DNA from: Bdellovibrio sp.
Lineage (GTDB): Bacteria; Bdellovibrionota; Bdellovibrionia; Bdellovibrionales; UBA1609
NCBI GenBank assembly: GCA_003694355.1
Contig: RFKI01000141.1
Coordinates: 1 to 5,495 of the forward strand
Direction: 5' to 3'
Length of the DNA: 5,495 nucleotides
The position numbers and the translations under genes are program-made. Below, piece by piece: positions 1 through 5,495 of this stretch; positions within the stretch are counted from its first letter, which is position 1; each line of letters starts with the position of its first letter. Under the pieces are notes generated by a model. That model saw only the letters and a list, made by a program, of their open reading frames with translations. It had not been told where the DNA came from and made no database searches.

Positions 1-1
1 A

Positions 2-829
2 GGGTTTTCAAATATCATGTTATACCTCTCTCCTCTTTTAAAAAGTGACTTTGACACCTATTTGGGTAAAACACGCATTTCGGACGCCTCTCCCCAAATG
101 GCTCAACAAATTGGAAACAAAAAACTCTTTCCCAAAGAAACCTTTTTTAAGCTGGCTTTAGGAAATGCCTCTGTGATCTTAGAAAACCTAAAACGCTCAA
201 AAACCCCTCTTATCTTTTTAACCCCTCAAAATACCGTTTTCCCTGGCTATCAATCCAATTTGGCATTTGAAAATCTGGCCACCTTGGTCGCCTTTTTAGA
301 CCCAGATAACCCAACTTCTCAAATTCAAACACGGGATGTGGCAGATTTCCTGATAGCTCTTCAGAAGTATTTTCAAGCGCTTCAGTGGACCCCCCAACAC
401 CTACTTCCCGAAAAAAAGCACATTCAGGAACAAGTTCGTCTTCTTGCTTTAGGGCTTGCTAACTACCTGGTTTCAAAAGTTCAATCTCCAAAAGGTTTTA
501 TCTACAGCCGTTATAATCTATCTTCCGGCTCGGTGGTTCAAGAGGAACCAGATTTACACCTCCAATTTCGCAGCTTACAAGCCCTCTTGGCTGCCATAGA
601 AATCACTGGAATTTCAGCTTACCAGTGGCCCCTTATAGACATTTATCGCTCTTTAAATAGATATGTTTGGAACAAGGGCTTTTATAAGGGGGCTAATATC
701 TTCCACTTTGTAGAAGGTCTTTACACTCTGGAACAACTCTCACAAGCTCATATTCTTTCCTTTGAAGAATCTCAAAACCTGAATCAGGCTTTAAACCTTT
801 GGACGGAATTTCTTTCAAATGATAATTGA
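2..829 (+). CDS. Hypothetical protein, probably 5'-partial, helical C-terminal region
   Basis: I do not recognise this protein. The first ATG in view is at 17 and would give 270 residues. The frame is open back to the window edge, and the only purine-rich stretch before that ATG (AGGG at 1-4) lies 12 nt away, too far for a normal ribosome binding site. The gene therefore probably starts upstream, and I annotate it as partial. Numbered from the ATG at 17, residues 1-100 are mixed, with a short hydrophobic strand (TPLIFLTPQ, about 63-71). Residues 104-270 look almost entirely alpha-helical, with paired amphipathic helices and conserved-looking aromatic turns (GFIYSRYN, RYVWNKGFYKG). That pattern would suit an alpha/alpha-barrel or helical-hairpin fold, but this is inference. 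No signal peptide, membrane segment or catalytic motif is visible in this part. It ends 102 nt before the PLD gene, so co-transcription is possible but unproven. Confidence 0.7.
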   Translation, partial: GFSNIMLYLSPLLKSDFDTYLGKTRISDASPQMAQQIGNKKLFPKETFFKLALGNASVILENLKRSKTPLIFLTPQNTVFPGYQSNLAFENLATLVAFLDPDNPTSQIQTRDVADFLIALQKYFQALQWTPQHLLPEKKHIQEQVRLLALGLANYLVSKVQSPKGFIYSRYNLSSGSVVQEEPDLHLQFRSLQALLAAIEITGISAYQWPLIDIYRSLNRYVWNKGFYKGANIFHFVEGLYTLEQLSQAHILSFEESQNLNQALNLWTEFLSNDN

Positions 830-896
830 CCTGTTTTTTTACAATATTTCCTTTTTTTCAAAACAACATTTCTCTCTCCCAATCAGAGGAATTTCC
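830..896. other. T-rich intergenic gap without clear terminator
   Basis: This gap holds two seven-T tracts (834-840 and 852-858) and then a pyrimidine-rich stretch. TACAAT at 840-845 (+) differs from the -10 consensus at one base, but no acceptable -35 lies 16-18 nt upstream. TTGACC at 826-831 is only 8 nt away from it. The only hairpin before the first T tract is a 4-bp AT-rich stem (TCAA/TTGA, 815-829). A weak promoter or leaky terminator is possible, but neither is supported well enough to call. Confidence 0.35.
885..890 (+). promoter_or_regulatory. Shine-Dalgarno of the mini-ORF
   Basis: AGAGGA lies 6 nt before the ATG at 897. Its strength and spacing match a functional ribosome binding site, and it is what makes the 12-codon ORF at 897 worth listing. 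It lies too far from the PLD start at 932 to serve that gene directly; that gene has its own AGAAGGA at 916-922. Confidence 0.5.
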
Positions 897-935
897 ATGT
901 TAGATTTCCTCTTAAAGAAGGATCCACAAAAATGA
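897..935 (+). CDS. Possible 12-residue leader peptide overlapping the PLD gene start
   Basis: This ORF reads MLDFLLKKDPQK and stops at TGA 933-935. It has a good Shine-Dalgarno (AGAGGA, 6-nt spacer). Its stop overlaps the ATG of the PLD gene (932-934) as ATGA, the arrangement typical of translational coupling. Codons 7-9 of the peptide contain the AGAAGGA that serves the PLD gene, so ribosomes reading the mini-ORF would cover or expose that site. I infer either a leader that couples or tunes PLD translation, or a remnant of a lost gene. From memory, the opening M-x-F-L-x-KKDP resembles the start of short KKDP proteins annotated as DUF6435, but the frame closes after only 12 codons. An ORF this short can also arise by chance, so the call is tentative. 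Confidence 0.35.
   Translation: MLDFLLKKDPQK
916..922 (+). promoter_or_regulatory. Shine-Dalgarno of the PLD gene
   Basis: AGAAGGA with a 9-nt spacer to ATG 932. It fixes the PLD start just before a signal peptide, and it lies inside the upstream mini-ORF. Confidence 0.75.
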
Positions 936-3331
936 AATATCTCACTCTTTTTCTAATGATTTTTATATTCCTGCATTCAAACAACACCTTAGCGCGTCCG
1001 CCCTTCAAAAAAAACAAAAAGTCGCCTTTGTTGTCTCAATCCTTCCTGGGAAAAACGGCTTCCACGGGTCCCTTTTCAGCCCAAAAGGCCAAAGTGATTT
1101 TGGATAACGATGTGGCCTTTCAAACGAAAATCAAAGCCATCCAATCGGCACAAAAAAGCATTGAAATGATCTATTATATTTACGCCGATGACTACACCTC
1201 CTCTTTTTTTTCCAGAGAACTCTTAAAGGCCGCTAAAGAACGACAAGTTCATGTGCGCATTCTTCTAGACTACCTGACAAATTTTCATAACATGGATTAT
1301 TTTTTAAGTATGGAGACCGCAGGCGGCAAAGATGAAAAAGGTATACCTTATATTCAATTTCGCTTCTACAATAAGCCCACCCGTCTGATTATTAAAGATG
1401 CCATCTACCTGACACTTCCTTGCCTCAAAAATCAGGAAACCTGTCCTGAAGATAAAAAAGACCTTACCCAAGAGGTCTTAAAGCAATCTCCTTATGGCAG
1501 TTTTTTATCCCAACTCTTACTGTCTGGCATCTATGCTAAAAAAGCCTCTGCCATAAAAACAGCCATTGTGATGGGACAACAAATCAACCTTGAGAAGTCT
1601 AAAGACAATTATGACTTTTCCAAGGAAGACTTGAAGGGCCTTAAAGATTTTGTACGACTTCTTTGGAAATCAAAAGTCCAAAAAAGCCTTTTGGCTCGCG
1701 TTCAACTATGGCTTGCCTTTCAGTTATATGGAGAAAAGCTAAAACCTCTTTACCAAGCTATTAGAAACTCATTACCCATTGAAGTTCAAAACCCTGGACA
1801 CGTCAAAGATTGGCAATTCATCTCTGACTACACTCACCACAAACTTTTGATTGTTGATAATCGCATTGTACAGCTTGGTGGTAGAAACATTGAAGACTCC
1901 TATCACTTAAAAGTTAATGACCTTAACACCTCTAAAAAGAAAAAATACATTTTCATGGACACTGATATGTGGGTTCAGGTTGCTCCAAAGGACGGGCAAA
2001 AGATAAGAACAACTTTTGAACGTCTTTGGAACTTTAAAAAGATGGTAGCGGACTCCCAAGAAGCACTCAAGCTCACTCCCTTTGTACCTCTTAAAAACCT
2101 GGCTCTGGTTCAAAAAAGTCTACAGATGTGCCAAAACGAAAAGACCAAACCTCTTGTTTTCCAGAACTGCACTCAAGAAATCTTTCAAAATCTGGTTGCC
2201 CAATCGGGAATCTCCCTTAAAAAAATGCTCCTTCAAAGACAAAAAGAGATTTCTCAAAAAGCTGAAGACTATGAACGAAATCATCTCCAGGATAAAGAAG
2301 CCCGAATCACATGGAATCTCTCTTCTCCGTCCTATCAGGATCATTTCCGCCGTTCAGATCTCTTGTCAGCGAATTTCTATTATCTGGAAAACTTGCCTTT
2401 TAAAAAAGGCTCTCTCCAAAGACAATATGGGGCCAGTTTGTTAAATGCTCAAAATTCCAACAAAAACATCCATGCTCTCTGGGTTGAAGCTCTTAAAAAC
2501 ACCTGTTACCAATCTTCTCAAAAGCATCCCCAAACCATTATTCTTCATAATGCTTATGTTTTCTTCCCTCCTGTTATTTTACAAGCTTTTGGAAAAATGA
2601 TGGATGGATCCTGGCCCTGCAAACATGTTAAAGTTCTTATCTTAACGAACTCTTATTCCACAACTGACCTGTTCCCTGTGAATGCATTAGCAAGCACTCA
2701 ACTAAAAGCTCTTTTTCAAATGAATCAGCAATCGTCTTCCAAAGGCGCTCAATTTTCATACTTTGAATACAAAAAAGAGAGCGAAGAGGACTCTCGTTCC
2801 CTTCACACGAAGGTGTCTCTTTTTGGAAATGATGTTTTTATTGGCTCTGCTAACATGGATATTCGAAGTTACATGTCTGACACCAACAACGGTTTCTTTG
2901 TTCAAAACACTAAAGACTTTGCCTCACAGTACAGAAAATTTATTCAATCTATTATTGAAGGAAAGCACTCTGATTATAAAGTGGTTAACCTCACTACCGC
3001 TCTAAAAGACCCACAAGTCTCTCTGAAAGAATTTATTCATCAACAAATAAATATTATTGAACATGTGCTCAAACGCTTTAAGTTTGCTCAAAAACACCTG
3101 TTCGCCCCAGATAAAAAACAACAACTTGAAAAGTTTCGATCTCTTGTGTCTGAAATTCTTGATTTCATCTATGTCTCTTCAAAGTACAGCTTATCTTTAA
3201 AGAACATCAAAAAGCCTTCTTCCACCACCAGTTCTTGCAAACCCAATTGCGCCTTAAGACAACTTCAAAAGTTAAAAAGAAAGAGACAGAAGCTGCAAAA
3301 AAAGTTAAACTTATTTTTCCACACCATTTAA
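932..3331 (+). CDS. Exported phospholipase D-like protein (HKD family, cardiolipin synthase-like)
   Basis: This 799-residue protein is a two-domain phospholipase D superfamily member, probably acting on phospholipids in the periplasm, at the outer membrane or outside the cell. The start follows AGAAGGA at a 9-nt spacing. Residues 1-21 form a Sec signal peptide with a hydrophobic run at about 4-14 and likely cleavage after TLA (19-21). Residues about 50-120 look like the beginning of a PLD domain (KIKAIQSAQKSIEMIYYIY, then VHVRILLDYLTNF). HKD motif 1 is H302-x-K304-x4-D309, followed by GGRNIED (316-322), close to cardiolipin synthases. HKD motif 2 is H625-x-K627, followed by GSANMDIRS (638-646). 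There G632 sits where the motif usually has Asp, with D634 two residues later. Long extra segments lie at about 155-290 and 370-500. Eight cysteines (164, 171, 400, 413, 525, 563, 769, 773) could form disulfides, and the tail (about 774-791) is very rich in Lys and Arg. tpiA follows after 14 nt. Lipase, transferase and non-specific nuclease activities all occur in the superfamily, so the substrate is unknown. Confidence 0.9.
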   Translation: MKYLTLFLMIFIFLHSNNTLARPPFKKNKKSPLLSQSFLGKTASTGPFSAQKAKVILDNDVAFQTKIKAIQSAQKSIEMIYYIYADDYTSSFFSRELLKAAKERQVHVRILLDYLTNFHNMDYFLSMETAGGKDEKGIPYIQFRFYNKPTRLIIKDAIYLTLPCLKNQETCPEDKKDLTQEVLKQSPYGSFLSQLLLSGIYAKKASAIKTAIVMGQQINLEKSKDNYDFSKEDLKGLKDFVRLLWKSKVQKSLLARVQLWLAFQLYGEKLKPLYQAIRNSLPIEVQNPGHVKDWQFISDYTHHKLLIVDNRIVQLGGRNIEDSYHLKVNDLNTSKKKKYIFMDTDMWVQVAPKDGQKIRTTFERLWNFKKMVADSQEALKLTPFVPLKNLALVQKSLQMCQNEKTKPLVFQNCTQEIFQNLVAQSGISLKKMLLQRQKEISQKAEDYERNHLQDKEARITWNLSSPSYQDHFRRSDLLSANFYYLENLPFKKGSLQRQYGASLLNAQNSNKNIHALWVEALKNTCYQSSQKHPQTIILHNAYVFFPPVILQAFGKMMDGSWPCKHVKVLILTNSYSTTDLFPVNALASTQLKALFQMNQQSSSKGAQFSYFEYKKESEEDSRSLHTKVSLFGNDVFIGSANMDIRSYMSDTNNGFFVQNTKDFASQYRKFIQSIIEGKHSDYKVVNLTTALKDPQVSLKEFIHQQINIIEHVLKRFKFAQKHLFAPDKKQQLEKFRSLVSEILDFIYVSSKYSLSLKNIKKPSSTTSSCKPNCALRQLQKLKRKRQKLQKKLNLFFHTI

Positions 3332-3336
3332 AAAGA

Positions 3337-3341
3337 AAGGA
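3337..3341 (+). promoter_or_regulatory. Shine-Dalgarno fixing the tpiA start
   Basis: AAGGA lies 4 nt before ATG 3346. The open frame continues upstream to an ATG at 3235 inside the PLD gene, but this site and the family's N-terminus (AANWK directly after the start) both point to 3346. Confidence 0.75.
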
Positions 3342-3345
3342 CACC

Positions 3346-4077
3346 ATGATTCTTGCTGCAAACTGGAAACTTCACTTTGGGCCCAAAGAAACCCACAATT
3401 ATTTAAAAGAGTTTCTCCAACTAGCGTCTCAGGTCACAGAGGATGTTCAATTTATCTTTTTTCCTCCGGCTCTCTGTTTGCCTCAAACGGCTGAAATATT
3501 AAAGACAACAAAAATAAAATGGGGGGCACAGAACACTTTTTTTGAAGATGAAGGGGCTTTTACTGGGGAAACCTCTCCCAAGGAAGTGGCTCACCTGGGA
3601 GCCTCCTATGGGCTTGTTGGACATAGTGAACGACGTCATTTTTTTAAAGAAAGTAATGAATGGGTTATTCAAAAGTTCCATGCTTTAATCAGACACAACC
3701 TCACCCCCATTCTTTGTGTGGGAGAAACCCTTGAACAACGAAACCATGGACAAACTCTTCAGGTTATTCAAGAGCAAATACAGTTCCTCTCCAATAAGCT
3801 GCCTCCTTTTCTTATTGCCTATGAGCCAGTTTGGGCCATTGGCACTGGACAGGTGGCCACTCCAGAACAGGCACAAGAAGTGCATCAATCCATCAAAAGT
3901 TTTCTAAAGGAAAAAGGCATTTCTGATATCCCTGTACTCTATGGAGGGAGTGTAAAGTCAGCTAATGCTCCAGCCCTCTTTTCACAAAAAGACGTAGATG
4001 GTTTTTTGGTTGGAGGAGCCAGCCTCAAGCCTCAAAGCTTTTTTGACATCTATCAATCCGTGAAAGACATGCTTTAG
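3346..4077 (+). CDS. tpiA: Triosephosphate isomerase
   Basis: This cytoplasmic enzyme interconverts dihydroxyacetone phosphate and glyceraldehyde 3-phosphate in glycolysis and gluconeogenesis. The protein is 243 residues, slightly below the usual 250 or so, and spans the whole single-domain barrel. All expected motifs are present: N6 and K8 in AANWKLH, the AQNTFFEDEGAFTGE loop (61-75), the catalytic histidine H93 in VGHSERR, and the catalytic glutamate E160 in AYEPVWAIGTG with the mobile loop 6 (about 161-168). The phosphate-binding YGGSVK (199-204) and GFLVGGASL (219-227) are also present. The start at 3346 is chosen over the in-frame ATG at 3235, which would add 37 basic residues lying over the end of the PLD gene. 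The gene begins 14 nt after the PLD stop with no visible promoter in between, so it is probably co-transcribed. Its stop is 3 nt from the convergent pgk stop, and I see no dedicated terminator. Confidence 0.97.
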   Translation: MILAANWKLHFGPKETHNYLKEFLQLASQVTEDVQFIFFPPALCLPQTAEILKTTKIKWGAQNTFFEDEGAFTGETSPKEVAHLGASYGLVGHSERRHFFKESNEWVIQKFHALIRHNLTPILCVGETLEQRNHGQTLQVIQEQIQFLSNKLPPFLIAYEPVWAIGTGQVATPEQAQEVHQSIKSFLKEKGISDIPVLYGGSVKSANAPALFSQKDVDGFLVGGASLKPQSFFDIYQSVKDML

Positions 4078-4080
4078 GAG

Positions 4081-5280
4081 TTATTGGTTTTTTTTCTTAA
4101 GGGCTTCCAACCCAGGAAGAGGGCGCCCTTCAAGGAACTCCAAACTAGCTCCTCCTCCTGTCGAAATATGACTCATTTTTTCAGCATACCCAGAAGCTTT
4201 TGCCGCAGCTGCAGAGTCGCCCCCACCCACTAGAGAAAAAGCCTGTTGATTTTCTGCAATCACCTTGGCTAAAGAAAAGGTCCCTTTGGAATAAGTTTCC
4301 TTTTCAAAAACGCCCATAGGGCCATTCCAAAAGATGGTTCGCGCGTTCTTTAAAATTTCTGAGTACTCTTGAATTGTCTGCGGACCAATATCAAAACCTT
4401 TAAGCCCTTCAGGAATCTCTCCTTCCACCACTTGAGGCCTCTCCTCCAAATGGGAGGCCACCACATGATCCTTTGGTAAATAAAGCTTTTCATCTCTTAA
4501 TGAAAGACGCTCCAAGAGCTGTTTGGCATAAGAAACCTTATCTACTTCCACCAAAGAATCACCAACACAAACCCCTTGAGCCTTTAAAAAAGTGTAAGCC
4601 ATAGCCCCGCCCACAAGAAGAGCATCCGACTTATCCAACAAATTTTCTATCAGTTCGATTTTATCACTGACCTTTGCTCCCCCCATTAAAATCACAAAAG
4701 GGCTTTCCGCGTGATACAACAACTTTTCCAGAGCTCTCACTTCCTTTTGGATTAAAAAGCCCATGGCCTTTTGTTTAACCAAAGCGGGTACACCCACAAT
4801 GCTGGCATGAGCTCGATGGCTTGCTCCAAAAGCATCATTCACATACACTTCTGTATACTCCGCAATGGCCTGAGCTAACCCCTCGCCATTGGCTGTTTCA
4901 TCAGCATCAAAACGTAGGTTTTCAAGTAAGATCAACTGGTTGGGTTTCAGTGTCGGCAATAAGGCTTTAGGCGCTTCACTGTTAGGCTGCTCCACAAAAA
5001 TCACTTCAACCCCGAGAAGTTGCCCCAAAGCTTGAGCCACAGGCTCCAAACTAAGGCGCTTTAAATCACCTGGCCCTTTAGGTCGCCCCAGATGAGAAGC
5101 TAAAACCAATTTCGCCTCTTGCTCCAGAGCATAACGAATGGTGGGCAAAGAAGCCTGAATGCGCGTGTCATCCTGAATGACACCGTCTTTAAGGGGCACA
5201 TTCAAGTCCAACCTTAAAAACACCTGCTTTTCTCTAATATCTATCCGGTCAATACATTGTATCTGATCAAGGTAAGCCAT
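4081..5280 (-). CDS. pgk: Phosphoglycerate kinase
   Basis: This cytoplasmic enzyme transfers phosphate between 1,3-bisphosphoglycerate and ADP, giving 3-phosphoglycerate and ATP. At 399 residues it is full length for bacterial Pgk. N-terminal, substrate-binding motifs are FLRLDLNVP (21-29), DDTRI (37-41), SHLGRPKGP (62-70), ENLRFDADE (120-128) and NDAFGASHRAHAS (148-160). C-terminal, nucleotide-binding motifs are MGGAKVSDK (199-207), VGGAMAYTFL (223-232), WNGPMGVFE (318-326), GGGDSAAA (352-359) and STGGGASLEFLEG (373-385). No key residue is missing. The start gives the usual short lead (about 20 residues) before the first conserved strand. The ribosome binding site is weak, a purine-rich AAAAGAAAG just upstream (complement of 5285-5293). 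It faces away from the gene starting at 5475 and is convergent with tpiA. A -10 box with an overlapping palindrome lies about 85-100 nt upstream. Confidence 0.97.
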   Translation of the reverse strand: MAYLDQIQCIDRIDIREKQVFLRLDLNVPLKDGVIQDDTRIQASLPTIRYALEQEAKLVLASHLGRPKGPGDLKRLSLEPVAQALGQLLGVEVIFVEQPNSEAPKALLPTLKPNQLILLENLRFDADETANGEGLAQAIAEYTEVYVNDAFGASHRAHASIVGVPALVKQKAMGFLIQKEVRALEKLLYHAESPFVILMGGAKVSDKIELIENLLDKSDALLVGGAMAYTFLKAQGVCVGDSLVEVDKVSYAKQLLERLSLRDEKLYLPKDHVVASHLEERPQVVEGEIPEGLKGFDIGPQTIQEYSEILKNARTIFWNGPMGVFEKETYSKGTFSLAKVIAENQQAFSLVGGGDSAAAAKASGYAEKMSHISTGGGASLEFLEGRPLPGLEALKKKNQ

Positions 5281-5364
5281 AACACTTTCTTTTAATCGAG
5301 TTTTCCAAGCAGGACAATCTTTTTAAAACGTGTTGCTTAAATAAAAGTCTTACCAGAATTTCTC

Positions 5365-5370
5365 ATTATA
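5365..5370 (-). promoter_or_regulatory. Probable -10 box of the pgk promoter
   Basis: On the minus strand this is a perfect TATAAT, about 95 nt before the pgk start, which implies an untranslated leader of roughly 75-80 nt. No good -35 lies at 16-18 nt; TTGAAT occurs upstream but with only a 10-nt spacer. The promoter may rely on an activator or on nearby A/T tracts. The call rests on one hexamer in an AT-rich gap. Confidence 0.45.
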
Positions 5371-5380
5371 AGACGTCTTA
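5369..5380. promoter_or_regulatory. Perfect 12-bp palindrome, candidate operator
   Basis: TAAGACGTCTTA is its own reverse complement. It overlaps the pgk -10 by two bases and extends into the -35/-10 spacer, a classic place for a repressor site. A further GTCTTA half-site lies at 5347-5352, 28 nt from the one in the palindrome. With no loop it is unlikely to act as an RNA hairpin, so a dimeric DNA-binding protein is the more natural reading. The regulator is unknown. Confidence 0.35.
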
Positions 5381-5416
5381 ATTCAAAACACTTTCTCTCT
5401 GAAAAAAAGAGTTTTT

Positions 5417-5445
5417 CTGCAAAAAGCGAAAAGAAGTCATATAAT
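5417..5445 (+). promoter_or_regulatory. Probable promoter of the gene starting at 5475
   Basis: A perfect TATAAT lies at 5440-5445. The hexamer 17 nt upstream (CTGCAA, 5417-5422) is a poor -35, matching the consensus at three positions. Transcription would start near 5452 and give a leader of about 23 nt containing the ribosome binding site. Alternating A and T tracts just upstream could act as an UP element or bend the DNA. Confidence 0.5.
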
Positions 5446-5463
5446 TAAAGAAGAAATTCACCG

Positions 5464-5470
5464 AAAAGGA
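5464..5470 (+). promoter_or_regulatory. Shine-Dalgarno of the right-edge gene
   Basis: AAAAGGA with a 4-nt spacer to ATG 5475, the same layout as at tpiA. Together with the TATAAT upstream, it supports a real gene start although only seven codons are visible. Confidence 0.65.
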
Positions 5471-5474
5471 ACGT

Positions 5475-5495
5475 ATGAAGGCTTTATTTTTTAGC
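5475..5495 (+). CDS. Start of a gene cut by the window edge
   Basis: Seven codons (MKALFFS) are visible after a good AAAAGGA site and a TATAAT promoter element. A Lys followed by a hydrophobic run could begin either a signal peptide or a first beta strand of a cytoplasmic protein, so no function can be given. The gene is divergent from pgk and shares the 194-nt gap with it. Confidence 0.6.

Noticed and set aside
811..840. Intrinsic terminator after the left-edge gene (weak stem followed by T7)
   Set aside because: The best stem is 4 bp and AT-only apart from one G-C pair, too weak to call.
915..935. Possible -1 frameshift at CAA-AAA-TGA joining the mini-ORF to the PLD frame, with AGAAGGA as stimulator
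   Set aside because: There is no proper slippery heptamer, because the P-site CAA would not re-pair as ACA. The fusion would also put a charged peptide in front of a good signal sequence. Independent initiation at 932 explains the region better.
1907..2444. Open frames on both strands inside the PLD gene (1907-2113 -, 2082-2444 +, 2120-2344 -)
   Set aside because: They lie wholly within a well-supported coding region, and their translations show no recognisable motif, so they look like shadow frames.
3235..3345. In-frame upstream extension of tpiA starting at ATG 3235
   Set aside because: It would add 37 lysine-rich residues overlapping the PLD tail in another frame. TIM starts directly before AANWK, and AAGGA at 3337-3341 supports ATG 3346.
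4021..4034. Tandem 7-mer AGCCTCA-AGCCTCA
   Set aside because: Two short copies inside conserved tpiA coding sequence, with no sign of a functional repeat.
4027..4044. AAGC/GCTT stem followed by T's near the end of tpiA
   Set aside because: The stem is only 4 bp, and it lies within codons before the tpiA stop.
4099..4130. Nested inverted repeat (AAGGG/CCCTT outside CTTCC/GGAAG) near the end of pgk as a terminator
   Set aside because: No T run follows it in either direction: the T tract at 4088-4095 lies on its wrong side for tpiA, and reads as A's for pgk. It is conserved-type coding sequence (EGRPLPGLEAL).
5337..5366. Nine-codon minus-strand ORF (MRNSGKTFI) upstream of pgk
   Set aside because: Its ATG overlaps the proposed pgk -10 box, so it would lie upstream of the transcription start, and it has no ribosome binding site.

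Overview
The window reads as ordinary bacterial chromosome: moderately AT-rich, densely packed, with clear AAGGA-type ribosome binding sites. It carries two glycolytic housekeeping genes, a large exported phospholipase D (PLD)-family protein, an unrecognised protein at the left edge, and the first codons of another gene at the right edge. The PLD protein has a Sec signal peptide and eight cysteines, which suits a Gram-negative with an oxidising periplasm. The TIM and PLD sequences remind me of Bdellovibrio-like bacteria (Bdellovibrionota), but that is an impression from memory. I see no rRNA, tRNA, CRISPR array, insertion sequence or attachment site.

Layout, left to right. Positions 2-829 (+) hold the C-terminal part of a helical protein of unknown function, whose frame is open to the window edge. 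Positions 830-896 are a T-rich gap with no convincing terminator. Positions 897-935 (+) could encode a 12-residue peptide with a good Shine-Dalgarno; its TGA overlaps the ATG of the next gene. Positions 932-3331 (+) encode the 799-residue exported PLD-family protein with two HKD motifs. After a 14-nt gap comes tpiA, triosephosphate isomerase (3346-4077, +), probably in the same transcript. Only 3 nt separate its stop from the stop of pgk, phosphoglycerate kinase (4081-5280, -), so the two genes are tail to tail. The 194-nt gap 5281-5474 is a divergent promoter region. It has a TATAAT on each strand, a perfect 12-bp palindrome overlapping the pgk -10, and A/T tracts upstream of the right-hand promoter. 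A new gene starts at 5475 and runs off the window.

TpiA and Pgk act at neighbouring points of glycolysis: TpiA supplies glyceraldehyde 3-phosphate, and Pgk makes ATP two steps later. Many bacteria co-transcribe them as gap-pgk-tpiA. Here they are adjacent but convergent, and tpiA instead follows an envelope PLD enzyme, which suggests a local rearrangement. The best leads are the coupled mini-ORF before the PLD gene, the unusual PLD architecture, and the palindrome at the pgk promoter. I found no evidence of an undescribed multi-gene system.
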